Origin: Alkalibacillus aidingensis | GTDB lineage: Bacteria > Bacillota > Bacilli > Bacillales > Alkalibacillaceae | Direction: 5' to 3' | DNA: 64,000 bases | Assembly: GCF_014595945.1 (NCBI RefSeq) | Contig: NZ_JABXWU010000001.1 | Coordinates: 124,001 to 188,000 of the forward strand | Shown: positions 1-8,176 of the stretch, piece by piece | How positions within the stretch are numbered: position 1 is the stretch's first letter | How the letters are laid out: each line of letters opens with the position of its first letter | Notes under the pieces: generated by a model | What the model was told of the DNA's origin: nothing | The model's database searches: none | What the model saw: only the letters and a program-made list of their open reading frames with translations | Program-made: the position numbers and the translations under genes

Positions 1-411
1 AGGGATAGTTTTCAATGAAAAAATTCCTTCTAGGTCTGTGCCGTACCAATTAGGCTTCACGGGGCTGACGCCTGTTGCGATTAATAATTTATCGTATTTA
101 ATGGAAAAGGGCTGATTACTAGATAAATCAGTTCCAAATACGGTTTGTTGTTCAGTGTCAACCTTAGTCACGTCATGATTAACACGAGCATCAATTCCGT
201 ACTTTCCTCGAAATGTTTCTACTGAGCGAGCAATGACATCCTCAGTAGATCCCACTTGTCCACTAATGACATAGGGAAGCCCACACTGACCATATGAATA
301 ATATTCACCACGTTCTAAAGTAACGATTTCGTCTTCATCACTTCCTTGGCGCTTGATCTGCATAGCAGCACTCATACCTGCAGCATCACCACCAATAATC
401 ACGTACTTCAT
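1..411 (-). CDS. CoA-disulfide reductase-like FAD/NAD(P) oxidoreductase (N-terminal part)
   Basis: The 3' end lies outside the window, so only the first 137 residues are visible. The N terminus is an FAD-binding Rossmann segment with [10 protein letters not shown] at residues 7-16. It is followed by SYGQCGLPY, the S-x-x-x-C motif of the CoA-disulfide reductase/NADH oxidase family, with a single redox Cys at position 43, the position used in staphylococcal CoADR. A further segment, LLIATGVSP, is the usual ATG motif of this fold. The start ATG is preceded by GGGGTG. Expected role: cytosolic NAD(P)H-dependent reduction of CoA disulfide or a related polysulfide/persulfide. Family membership is well supported but the exact substrate is not, because the C-terminal half is missing. 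Confidence 0.8.
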   Translation of the reverse strand, partial: MKYVIIGGDAAGMSAAMQIKRQGSDEDEIVTLERGEYYSYGQCGLPYVISGQVGSTEDVIARSVETFRGKYGIDARVNHDVTKVDTEQQTVFGTDLSSNQPFSIKYDKLLIATGVSPVKPNWYGTDLEGIFSLKTIP

Positions 412-539
412 TTTTACACCCCGTTTTCTTTTGTTTTATGAAACTAGATTAATGGCTTAAGTTTAGTAAGTTACTCCTTTACAAGTGATAGTGTAAAGAT
501 TAGTGGTCGGTTGATTATCATTATTATGGATAAATAGGT

Positions 540-830
540 ATTTATTAATGAATCGACCGATTAAATAATGAATAGGAAAATCTAATGTTGAATTCGTGTT
601 GTGATTAATGAATCGCTTCTAATGTTTGTTGAATAAGCAAGATTAAATGCTGAAATCGAGCAATTATTGCTGAATCGTCTAATATAATTACTGAATCATT
701 CAATTTAATGTGAAATCGTAGCTCTGTTTCAACGGTTATCAAACTTAGTCCGACGCTCATTAAGCTCATCCGACCGTCAGCACCCTATTTCGGCGTTCTG
801 GTATTCGAACTACTCGTCTTTCTCGTTAAA
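540..830. repeat. 20-21 bp periodic degenerate repeat array, AT-rich then GC-rich units
   Basis: The non-coding stretch between the two flanking genes holds a phased repeat. TGAAT or TGAAAT recurs at 549, 569, 589, 609, 630, 651, 671, 692 and 711, usually as TGAATCG with TAAT a few bases away. The same 20-21 bp phase continues with TCCGACG/TCCGACC units at 749 and 769 and a TTTCGGCG unit near 790, then decays. The GC-rich units match the array at 17115-17300. There is no convincing open frame or ribosome binding site, and the function is unknown. Confidence 0.75.
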
Positions 831-891
831 GATACTGCACACTACCTGTTTCGATAACAAAGTTCATGTGAGAACACCTGATTTTATACTA

Positions 892-1716
892 TCACTTGTT
901 AACAATCACTCGGTGTGGAAAAGGAATTTCGATGTTAGCTTCGTCTAATGCTTCTTTAAATTGCTTGCGCAGGTCACGCTCAACACCCCATTGTTCCATC
1001 TTTTCTGTTTGGGCGATAACCCGTAAAACAATATCTGAAGAGCCGAAACTTTGGACACCGACAACATTTGGTCCATCTTTAATACGATGATCATTTTTAG
1101 CAAACTCATCACACACATTTTGTAAAACTTTAATAGCCTCATCAATATTCTCGCTATAGCCTATGCTAATATCAACTAACGCACGCATATTTCCACGAGT
1201 ATGATTGTTGACGACTTGGATATTACGGTTTGGTATGTAATGGAGGGTGCCATCAAATCCTCTCAATTTGGTCGTTCTTAAACCTAATTCTTCAACAATA
1301 CCATCATGGCCTCCAGCTGTTACATAGTCGTCGACATCTAATTGTTTTTCAATTAAAATAAAGAATCCTGTAACAACATCACTCACAAGACCTTGTGCAC
1401 CGAAGCCGATCGCCAATCCAATAATCCCCGCACCAGCAAGCAATGGTCCTATCGGTATTCCTAATACACCAAGCAAGGTGACGATAAATAAGAATAGCAA
1501 TGTGTAATTAAAAACATTAATTAATAGGTTCTCTAAAGTTTTCCCTCGATTCTCACTTAGCTGTTGACGCTTTGCCATCTGGTTAATAATCGAGCGAACT
1601 ACTTTTCTACCCAAGGGAGCAGCAATCATATAGGCGATTACTAGTATGAGAGCTTGTCCACCGATCGTAATAATGGAATCTAATAGGTTGTTTGTATTAA
1701 AATAGTTAGTAAGCAT
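892..1716 (-). CDS. ykuT: MscS-family mechanosensitive channel YkuT
   Basis: A 274-residue small-conductance mechanosensitive channel of the inner membrane that releases solutes on hypo-osmotic shock. Three hydrophobic segments are visible at about residues 18-35, 68-86 and 90-110. The third runs into the MscS signature GFGAQGLVSDVVTGFFIL (104-121), which forms the pore-lining helix and its amphipathic extension. A soluble beta/alpha-beta C-terminal part follows, including YIPNR near 166. The length and the position beside ykuU-ykuV match B. subtilis YkuT. Start choice: ATG at 1716 or an in-frame TTG one codon upstream; both lie behind AAAGGAG. The gene is transcribed away from ykuU, so the ykuT-ykuU gap holds divergent promoters. 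Confidence 0.9.
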   Translation of the reverse strand: MLTNYFNTNNLLDSIITIGGQALILVIAYMIAAPLGRKVVRSIINQMAKRQQLSENRGKTLENLLINVFNYTLLFLFIVTLLGVLGIPIGPLLAGAGIIGLAIGFGAQGLVSDVVTGFFILIEKQLDVDDYVTAGGHDGIVEELGLRTTKLRGFDGTLHYIPNRNIQVVNNHTRGNMRALVDISIGYSENIDEAIKVLQNVCDEFAKNDHRIKDGPNVVGVQSFGSSDIVLRVIAQTEKMEQWGVERDLRKQFKEALDEANIEIPFPHRVIVNK

Positions 1717-1908
1717 CAAATCATGTCTCCTTTCTATACATAATTCATACCCAAGTTTAGCTGATTTAAATCACAGCTATTTCTCTATGGGTGTTTAAGT
1801 TCATTTTCTAAATAGATTGTCGATCGGGAAAACGGTCTTGTTTAAGAATGGATCTATTTGGAAATAATGAAAAAAGCGTGAACATTAGTTATAGAAAAGG
1901 TTTTCTTG

Positions 1909-1936
1909 TTGACGGCTTGTTTATATTTGTTATAAT
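1909..1936 (+). promoter_or_regulatory. ykuU promoter with PerR-like box
   Basis: A sigma-A type promoter with TTGACG (1909-1914), a 16-bp spacer and TATAAT (1931-1936). The sequence TTATATTTGTTATAA at 1921-1935 overlaps the -10 element and matches the PerR consensus TTATAATnATTATAA at 12 of 14 informative positions. Such a location would let a peroxide-sensing repressor block RNA polymerase. The promoter is well supported; PerR control is inference. Confidence 0.65.
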
Positions 1937-1983
1937 TTAAGATGATTTTGCAAAAAAGAATAACTATAATGGAGGGATTTTTC

Positions 1984-2526
1984 ATGGCAGAACGCATGGT
2001 AGGTAAACAAGCACCACGTTTTGAAATGGATGCAGTAATGGCAAACAAAGAATTCGGTAAGGTTTCTTTAGAAGAAAACATGAAGAATGATAAATGGACA
2101 GTATTATTCTTCTATCCAATGGACTTTACTTTCGTATGTCCAACTGAAATCACAGCGATGTCTGATCGTTATGATGAATTTGAAGACTTAGACGCTGAAG
2201 TGATCGGCGTTTCAACTGATACTATTCATACACACTTAGCATGGATCAACACTAGCCGTGATGACAATGGTCTTGAACAATTACAATATCCACTTGCTGC
2301 TGATACAAATCACCAAGTATCAAAAGATTATGGTGTGTTAATTGAAGAAGAAGGTGTTGCTCTTCGTGGACTTTTCATCATTGATCCTGAAGGCGAATTA
2401 AAATATCAAACTGTTTTCCATAATGATGTAGGTCGCGATGTAGATGAAACTCTACGTGTACTACAAGCACTTCAAACTGGTGGCCTATGCCCAGCTAACT
2501 GGAAGCCAGGTCAAAAAACTCTATAA
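1984..2526 (+). CDS. ykuU: 2-Cys peroxiredoxin YkuU
   Basis: A typical 2-Cys peroxiredoxin of 180 residues that reduces peroxides in the cytosol. The peroxidatic Cys52 sits in FVCPTE and the resolving Cys169 in GGLCPANW. A longer in-frame TTG start at 1942 exists, but the ATG at 1984 has GGAGGG directly upstream and gives the family length. The gene lies between ykuT (divergent) and ykuV, as in B. subtilis, and ykuV probably supplies reducing power. A hairpin separates it from ykuV, so ykuU is expected to be made in excess. A PerR-like site overlaps its promoter. Confidence 0.95.
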   Translation: MAERMVGKQAPRFEMDAVMANKEFGKVSLEENMKNDKWTVLFFYPMDFTFVCPTEITAMSDRYDEFEDLDAEVIGVSTDTIHTHLAWINTSRDDNGLEQLQYPLAADTNHQVSKDYGVLIEEEGVALRGLFIIDPEGELKYQTVFHNDVGRDVDETLRVLQALQTGGLCPANWKPGQKTL

Positions 2527-2555
2527 GTTTAGAGTGTCGTACTTATAAACTGAAG

Positions 2556-2587
2556 GGTCTAACATTGATTCAGTGTTAGGCCTTTTT
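2556..2587 (+). terminator. Intrinsic terminator between ykuU and ykuV
   Basis: The stem GGTCTAACA/TGTTAGGCC, with one G-T pair and a 9-nt loop, is followed by five T. ykuV must be reached by partial read-through or from an unseen promoter. Confidence 0.75.
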
Positions 2588-2619
2588 CATACATCTAGGA
2601 GAATAAGGGAGGTAGACTG

Positions 2620-3060
2620 ATGAAGCTACGTACACCTATGCCTGAGCTTGAAGGAGCGACGAAGTGGTTAAATGGTGAAGTGACACGTGATGATTTAGTT
2701 GGTGACAAACCAACGTTAATTCATTTTTGGTCTGTTAGCTGTGGTATGTGTAAAGAAGCGATGCCACAGGTCAATCAATTTAGAGATGATTATGCTGATG
2801 AATTAAACGTTGTTGCTGTTCATATGCCACGCTCTGAAAAAGACTTAGATTTAGATCAAATTGAAGAAGTTGCTAAAGAGCATGGAATTACTCAACCGAT
2901 CTTCGTTGATAACGAACATAAATTAACAGATGCATTTGAAAACGAATATGTTCCTGCCTATTACGTTTTCGATGCAGAGGGTAACCTACGTCACTTCCAA
3001 GCTGGTGGAAGTGGTATGAAAATGTTAACTAAACGTGTTAATCGTGTATTAGGTAAATAG
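2620..3060 (+). CDS. ykuV: Thiol-disulfide oxidoreductase YkuV
   Basis: A thioredoxin-fold protein of 146 residues without a signal peptide or membrane anchor, so it acts in the cytosol. The active site is WSVSCGMCKEAMP with C41 and C44 in a CxxC arrangement. The cis-proline region is EYVPAYYVFD near residue 110. B. subtilis YkuV is about the same length and is encoded next to the peroxiredoxin YkuU. The natural reading is that YkuV recycles the YkuU disulfide or other protein disulfides. The start ATG follows GGGAGG. Dipeptide content differs from classical TrxA (CGMC rather than CGPC), as in the YkuV/ResA-type branch. Confidence 0.9.
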   Translation: MKLRTPMPELEGATKWLNGEVTRDDLVGDKPTLIHFWSVSCGMCKEAMPQVNQFRDDYADELNVVAVHMPRSEKDLDLDQIEEVAKEHGITQPIFVDNEHKLTDAFENEYVPAYYVFDAEGNLRHFQAGGSGMKMLTKRVNRVLGK

Positions 3061-3081
3061 TAAACCCATATTGAGATTAAG

Positions 3082-3123
3082 CTAGGCACTGTTGATGGAA
3101 GAGTCATCAGTGCCTAGTTTTTT
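3082..3123 (+). terminator. Terminator after ykuV
   Basis: The stem CTAGGCACTG/CAGTGCCTAG, with extra pairing inside, is followed by six T. Confidence 0.85.
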
Positions 3124-3311
3124 GTTCTCAGACTTAAGACGGAGTCATTTTCCATCTTAAAAGCGATGTATTCCTTTTGAATTAGTTATAAAGTTATGAA
3201 ATAAATATTTTTTCAAAAAATTTGTGCAAAAGGGTGGAAATTTATTTCGGAACTCGATATATTTAATAAAGCACAAAATTTTTTGACTAAACAGAAAGTG
3301 GGGGAGATGGC

Positions 3312-5063
3312 TTGGACATATTTAAAAAGCTCAAAAAGTATTATTGGCCATATCGCTGGTATTTTGTTTTTTCATTAATCTCGATGTTGTTTGTAACTTT
3401 GATCACTGTGGTTTATCCAATTGTGTTACAAATTACGATAGATGATGTGATTACACCAGCAAATTATGAACTCATACCTATTATTGCGATTACATTTTTA
3501 CTTTTAATGGGATTGAAAGCTTTAACAACTTTTACACAGCAGTATTTAGGGGAGTTATTTGGAATCTCGACCGTATATGAAGTTCGTAATGACTTATACA
3601 GAAAATTACAGCGCTTATCATTTAAATATTATGATAATGCTAAAACAGGTGACCTAATGTCCCGTTTAACAGCTGATGTTGAAGGTTTTCGTTTCTTTTT
3701 ATCAGCTGGATTTGCCGAGTTATTACGGGTGTTCTCATTAGTTACAGTTAGCTTGTGTGTCATGTTTTACTATTCGGTGCCATTAGCTTTAGTAACGATG
3801 GCGTCAATGCCGTTTTTAGCTGTATCGGTTTATATGTTTGATAAACAGGTGCACCCAGCCTTTTTAGGTATCCGTCGCTCTTTTGGGCGCTTAAACACAC
3901 GTGTACAAGAAAATATCTCAGGCATGAATACGGTTAAATCATTATCGCGTGAGGACTTTGAGATTGGTCGCTACGAGGAGAAAGGTGAAAATTACCGCGA
4001 TCATTACTTAAAGACGGCTAAGATCTGGGCAAAGTACTTTCCGTTTATGGAGTTTGTCGGAAATGTTTCTGTCGTTGCGTTATTAACATATGGTGGTTAC
4101 TTAGTGATGCAGGGAACACTTGCAGTAGGTGAGTTATTCGCCTTCTTTAGCCTTGTATGGTATATCTTAGGACCACTAATGAACTTTGGTTTCGTCGTTA
4201 ATATGTTCTCCCAAGCGAAAGCGTCAGGACAGCGTTTATTAGAAATATTAGAATCTGACTTAGAAATTGAAGATTCAAAATCTCCTAAGGGTGAGAAAAT
4301 TAAAGGACATGTGACATTTAAGGATGTAACTTTAACATATGTTGAAGATGATGATGAAGCCCTTAAAAATATTTCTTTTGATGCACCTCCAGGTAAGACC
4401 ATTGGATTAATTGGTGCAACAGGTTCTGGTAAATCAAGTATTACTCAGTTGATGACTCGATTTTATGAACCAGAACAAGGAGATGTGTTAATTGACGGCA
4501 AGTCGATTAATGACTATTCCTTAAAGGATCTACGTCAACAAATTGGTTTTGTCCTACAGGAACCATTTTTATTTTCAACGACTATTAAAGAAAATATTGC
4601 TTATGGAAACCCTGAAGCATCTATGGATGACATTATGGATGCGGCTAAACGAGCGCAGGCACATGATTTTATTATGGAAATGCCAAATGGCTATGACACA
4701 CTTTTAGGCGAACGAGGAATGGGTCTGTCGGGTGGTCAAAAGCAGAGAATTTCCATCGCTCGTGCATTGTTAATTAACCCAAGTATTTTAGTGTTAGACG
4801 ATGCGACATCTGCAGTTGATATGCAGACAGAAGCTAAGATCCAAGAGGCGTTAAAAGAAGTGATGCATGACAGGACGACATTTATTATTGCCCATCGAAT
4901 TTCATCATTAATGCATGCTGATGAGATTATCGTTTTAGATGAAGGTGAGATTGTCGAACGAGGCAAGCATGAATTCTTACTTCAAAATAACGGTCCATAT
5001 CAACGTATATATGACATCCAATATCAAGATAAAGAAGCCATTTTGGGAAAGCAGTATGCATAG
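3312..5063 (+). CDS. ABC exporter half-transporter, subunit with degenerate ATP site
   Basis: A type IV ABC half-exporter of 583 residues with six membrane helices (about 1-310) and a nucleotide-binding domain (330-570). Walker A is GATGSGKS (368-375), the Q-loop glutamine is about 416, the signature is LSGGQ (472-476) and the H-loop is IIAHR. Walker B reads SILVLDDATS: position 497 is Asp instead of the catalytic Glu. That loss is typical of one subunit in heterodimeric exporters such as BmrC/BmrD or TM287/288. The start is TTG with GGGGGAG seven bases upstream. The next gene begins 12 bp after the stop and supplies the partner. A multidrug or lipid substrate is likely but cannot be read from sequence. 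Confidence 0.9.
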   Translation: MDIFKKLKKYYWPYRWYFVFSLISMLFVTLITVVYPIVLQITIDDVITPANYELIPIIAITFLLLMGLKALTTFTQQYLGELFGISTVYEVRNDLYRKLQRLSFKYYDNAKTGDLMSRLTADVEGFRFFLSAGFAELLRVFSLVTVSLCVMFYYSVPLALVTMASMPFLAVSVYMFDKQVHPAFLGIRRSFGRLNTRVQENISGMNTVKSLSREDFEIGRYEEKGENYRDHYLKTAKIWAKYFPFMEFVGNVSVVALLTYGGYLVMQGTLAVGELFAFFSLVWYILGPLMNFGFVVNMFSQAKASGQRLLEILESDLEIEDSKSPKGEKIKGHVTFKDVTLTYVEDDDEALKNISFDAPPGKTIGLIGATGSGKSSITQLMTRFYEPEQGDVLIDGKSINDYSLKDLRQQIGFVLQEPFLFSTTIKENIAYGNPEASMDDIMDAAKRAQAHDFIMEMPNGYDTLLGERGMGLSGGQKQRISIARALLINPSILVLDDATSAVDMQTEAKIQEALKEVMHDRTTFIIAHRISSLMHADEIIVLDEGEIVERGKHEFLLQNNGPYQRIYDIQYQDKEAILGKQYA

Positions 5064-5075
5064 AAGGAGGGGAAC

Positions 5076-6902
5076 ATGATGGCAACAGAGACGAGACCTG
5101 AGAGTCCGCATTTGAAACGATTTCATTACACCGTAGACGTTGCAGTTGATAAACCGTTTAACTGGCAACAGCTTGTTAGATTATTAAAGTTTGTTAAACC
5201 ATATGCCAAAACACTATTACCCATCGCAGTCATCGCGATGTTGATTTCTACGGTTGTACGATTAGTTGTACCGATTATTATTGGTAGAGTGGCGATTGAT
5301 GTTGCGATCGCGAATCATAATGCTAACTTATTAATCCAGTTAATTGTAGGTATTGCGATTATGTACGCCTTAAGTTACGTCGCTAATATGGTTCGGATTA
5401 AATTTGTTAACCTACTCGGGCAAAACGTCATTTATGATTTAAGAAGAACGTTATTTGCTCACGTCCAACGACTCTCAAATCGATTCTTTGATAACCGTTC
5501 GGCAGGAAGTATTATCGTTAGAATCATGAATGACATTAACTCGCTACAAGAGTTATTCACCAATGGTATTATCAATTTAATTATGGACATTGTGACACTC
5601 ATTAGTATTATGGTGATATTATTCATTTTGAGTCCACAACTAGCACTGGCAGTCATGATTATTATTCCAATCATGTTCTATATTTCAACTAAATTACGTA
5701 AAAATATTCGTCGCTCTTGGCAGAATGTTCGAATTCAACAATCTCGCTTGAATTCACATTTAAACGAAAGTATTCAAGGGATTCGTATTACACAGTCCTT
5801 TGCTCAGGAAAAGGAAAATTCAGAGTTCTTCGATGGGGTGAACACAGATAACTTCTCAAGATGGCAAATTGCCGTTAAGAAAAGTGCTATGTTCCGTCCG
5901 TTTGTGGAAATGAGTAATGCGATTGGTACGGTGATTTTAATATCATTTGGATCATATTTAATTATTAATGAGACGATTACATTAGGTACTTTTATCGTAT
6001 TTGCCTTCTTTATTGGAATGTTTTGGGAGCCTATCTCTAGATTAGGTCAAATGTATAACCAGCTACTAATGGCGATGTCAGCGTCTGAACGTATTTTTGA
6101 ATTTTTAGATGAACAGCCTAATGTAAAAGAGAAGGAAGATGCGATTTCATTAGATGATATTCAAGGGCATATTGAGTTTGATCATGTACAATTCGCCTAT
6201 GATGAGGAACGTATTGCATTACATGAAATTACCCTTGAAATGAAACCAGGTCAGTCCGTAGCATTAGTCGGTCATACTGGTTCGGGTAAAACCACGATTG
6301 CAAATTTAATCAGTCGCTTTTATGACCCGACTAAAGGAGCCGTCAAGGTGGATGGCCACGACCTACGCGATGTTAAATTAGATGACTTACGCCAAAAAAT
6401 AAGTGTGGTTCTTCAGGATACATTTATTTTCTCAGGCACTATTATGGAGAATATACGCTTTGGTCGACCTGATGCCGCAGATGAAGAGGTCATTGAAGCT
6501 GCCAAAATCGTTGGTGCAGACGACTTCATCCAACGTTTAGCTGACGGTTATGAGACTGAAGTAGAAGAAAGAGGTAATATCTTATCAGCAGGGGAGCGCC
6601 AGCTATTATCGTTTGCGCGTGCGCTGTTAGCTGACCCGAAAATTATTATCCTGGATGAAGCTACTGCAAGTATTGATACTGAAACAGAAGTTAAAATTCA
6701 AAATGCACTTAAGAAGCTTTTAAAAGGTCGCACATCCATTATCATTGCTCACCGATTGTCAACGATTCGTGATTCCGACAATATTATAGTCCTAGAAAAC
6801 GGTAGAATTTTAGAACAAGGAAACCATGATGAATTGATGGAAAAAGAGGGAGAGTATTACGGATTAGTGAAATCACAGTTTGAAGCTTTAGATGAAATGT
6901 AA
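5076..6902 (+). CDS. ABC exporter half-transporter, catalytically complete partner
   Basis: The second half of the heterodimer, 608 residues with a longer N-terminal extension before six membrane helices. The nucleotide-binding domain has Walker A GHTGSGKTT (399-407), Walker B IIILDEAT with catalytic Glu528, and IIAHR. Its signature motif is LSAGERQ (503-509) instead of LSGGQ. In the dimer, this altered signature faces the Walker A/B of the upstream subunit, which lacks the Glu. Both defects therefore fall in the same composite site and the other site is canonical. Start ATG 5076 (a second ATG follows) has AAGGAGGGG. A terminator follows the stop, so the pair forms a two-gene operon. Confidence 0.92.
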   Translation: MMATETRPESPHLKRFHYTVDVAVDKPFNWQQLVRLLKFVKPYAKTLLPIAVIAMLISTVVRLVVPIIIGRVAIDVAIANHNANLLIQLIVGIAIMYALSYVANMVRIKFVNLLGQNVIYDLRRTLFAHVQRLSNRFFDNRSAGSIIVRIMNDINSLQELFTNGIINLIMDIVTLISIMVILFILSPQLALAVMIIIPIMFYISTKLRKNIRRSWQNVRIQQSRLNSHLNESIQGIRITQSFAQEKENSEFFDGVNTDNFSRWQIAVKKSAMFRPFVEMSNAIGTVILISFGSYLIINETITLGTFIVFAFFIGMFWEPISRLGQMYNQLLMAMSASERIFEFLDEQPNVKEKEDAISLDDIQGHIEFDHVQFAYDEERIALHEITLEMKPGQSVALVGHTGSGKTTIANLISRFYDPTKGAVKVDGHDLRDVKLDDLRQKISVVLQDTFIFSGTIMENIRFGRPDAADEEVIEAAKIVGADDFIQRLADGYETEVEERGNILSAGERQLLSFARALLADPKIIILDEATASIDTETEVKIQNALKKLLKGRTSIIIAHRLSTIRDSDNIIVLENGRILEQGNHDELMEKEGEYYGLVKSQFEALDEM

Positions 6903-6912
6903 ACTAAGAGGG

Positions 6913-6941
6913 CTGGCTCCAAAATGATGGGGCCAGTTTTT
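6913..6941 (+). terminator. Terminator after the ABC exporter operon
   Basis: The stem CTGGCTCC/GGGGCCAG is followed by five T. Confidence 0.8.
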
Positions 6942-7163
6942 GATTAAGTCTCTGTTAAAGTTTAGTGTAGTTGATTTAAAGAATAGCAATTAGTTGTTGT
7001 ATGGTGAAAGCGAAGGTGGCGACTCCTGTGGGAACAGCACGAGCTGAAGGTCCACTTGGGAAGTGCCTTTTCTTCCCAAGTTAGCTGAAGCCGTGCCCAC
7101 GGAAAGCGTCCACCGAAAGCGAATCACCATAACAACAACGAACTTTAACAGAGCGTTGATTAA
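6940..7163. mobile_element. MITE-like inverted-repeat element
   Basis: A perfect 13-bp terminal inverted repeat, CTCTGTTAAAGTT (6950-6962) and AACTTTAACAGAG (7141-7153), bounds about 204 bp. Inside lies a second inverted pair, GTTGTATGGTGA (about 6994-7006) and TCACCATAACAAC, then an imperfect palindrome rich in GC. Its core is a perfect hairpin, CTTGGGAAG (7055-7063)/CTTCCCAAG (7072-7080). The octamer TTGATTAA flanks both ends (6940-6947 and 7156-7163), like a target-site duplication. There is no transposase. This fits a non-autonomous element or a mobile structured repeat. Confidence 0.6.
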
Positions 7164-7290
7164 ATAGCCTGCTGGAGACTCCTGACGGCCTGAATAGTGT
7201 TCTGAGGGGCGAACCAAGCGTGGTGACGGTCAAAACACCCTTGATAAATAAAGATGAATACTTGGTATATTTTGCACACAAGCTAATTAT
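7164..7290. other. Spacer before ktrC with possible decayed repeat
   Basis: The stretch holds no gene. GGAGACTCCTGACGG near 7174 resembles GCGACTCCTGTGGG inside the neighbouring element and may be a decayed copy. TATAAT at 7288-7293 could serve as a -10 for ktrC, but no well-spaced -35 is visible. Confidence 0.3.
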
Positions 7291-7335
7291 AATATGGTAT
7301 GCTATTCGCAGATAGGCCAAATAGGAGGAAGACAG

Positions 7336-8004
7336 ATGAAAAAACGATTATATGCAGTAATAGGCTTAGGCCGATTTGGCGGTAGTATATGTAAAGAATT
7401 AAGTCGAGAAGGCATGGAAGTTCTTGCTCTAGATCAAGATGAGGAAAAGGTTAATGAGTTTAAGGAAATTGCTTCTCATGCGGTAATTGCTGATTCGACT
7501 GATGAATTAGCGTTAAAAGATTTAGGCTTTAGAAATATTGACCATGTCATTGTGGCTATTGGCGATAATGTTCATGCTAGTATACTAACAACTTTAATCT
7601 TAAAAGAATTAGGAATAGATAAAATTACGGTGAAGGCTCAGAACGATTATCATGAGAAAGTGTTAAATAAAATTGGTGCAGATGAGGTCGTTCACCCTGA
7701 GAGGGATATGGGAAAGCGTATTGCCCATAGTATTATTTCTAGCAACATTCTAGATTACTTAGAGCTGTCTGATGAGCATAGTGTCGTGGAAGTTAAAGCA
7801 GGCGATAAGATGGATGGAAAAACGCTTGTTGATTTGGATATTCGTGCTCGTTATGGCTGTAACATTGTCGCGATTAAAAGAGGTAAGGATATTAACGTAT
7901 CACCAATGGCTGATGATGTTATTCATGGTGAAGATATATTAATTGTCATTGGTTCTGATAAAGATATTCATCGTTTTGAAAAAGATCTGGTCATTGAAGA
8001 TTAA
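7336..8004 (+). CDS. ktrC: K+ uptake regulator KtrC (RCK/TrkA-N domain)
   Basis: The cytosolic gating ring subunit of a Ktr potassium channel, 222 residues. An N-terminal Rossmann RCK_N domain begins with VIGLGRFGGSIC (residues 8-19) and binds ATP/ADP. The C-terminal RCK_C domain (about 135-222) binds c-di-AMP in characterised homologues. Length and the position before rnjA match B. subtilis ktrC (ykqB) rather than ktrA, which pairs with ktrB in an operon. No membrane partner is encoded here. An upstream in-frame start is rejected because AGGAGGAAGACAG immediately precedes the ATG at 7336. In the family, expression can be controlled by a c-di-AMP riboswitch; none is evident in the short leader. 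Confidence 0.9.
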   Translation: MKKRLYAVIGLGRFGGSICKELSREGMEVLALDQDEEKVNEFKEIASHAVIADSTDELALKDLGFRNIDHVIVAIGDNVHASILTTLILKELGIDKITVKAQNDYHEKVLNKIGADEVVHPERDMGKRIAHSIISSNILDYLELSDEHSVVEVKAGDKMDGKTLVDLDIRARYGCNIVAIKRGKDINVSPMADDVIHGEDILIVIGSDKDIHRFEKDLVIED

Positions 8005-8046
8005 TAAATCTTTACCATACTATACATTAATTATAATGGCTTTGTT

Positions 8047-8084
8047 AAACCAATTGGGAGTGTCAAACACCTCAATTGGTTTTT
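8047..8084 (+). terminator. Terminator after ktrC
   Basis: The stem AAACCAATTG/CAATTGGTTT with a T-rich tail. Confidence 0.85.
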
Positions 8085-8094
8085 ATATTTTGTG

Positions 8095-8140
8095 ATTATA
8101 AAAAAGTTGCCCCAAACGTCTAATGACTGTTAGGGCAACT
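8095..8140 (-). terminator. Terminator after rnjA
   Basis: Read on the minus strand, AGTTGCCC and GGGGCAACT pair around a loop of about 19 nt, followed by six T. It faces the ktrC terminator. Confidence 0.8.
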
Positions 8141-8176
8141 CCGTATTTTCGCTATTTGGATAGGTTGGACGAAAAA

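Noticed and set aside
1942-1983. Longer N terminus of YkuU from TTG
   Set aside because: The longer form overlaps the likely transcript start and lacks a ribosome binding site. The ATG at 1984 has one and gives the family length.
6990-7320. Minus-strand frames across the inverted-repeat element
   Set aside because: They consist of palindromic repeat sequence with no start signals.
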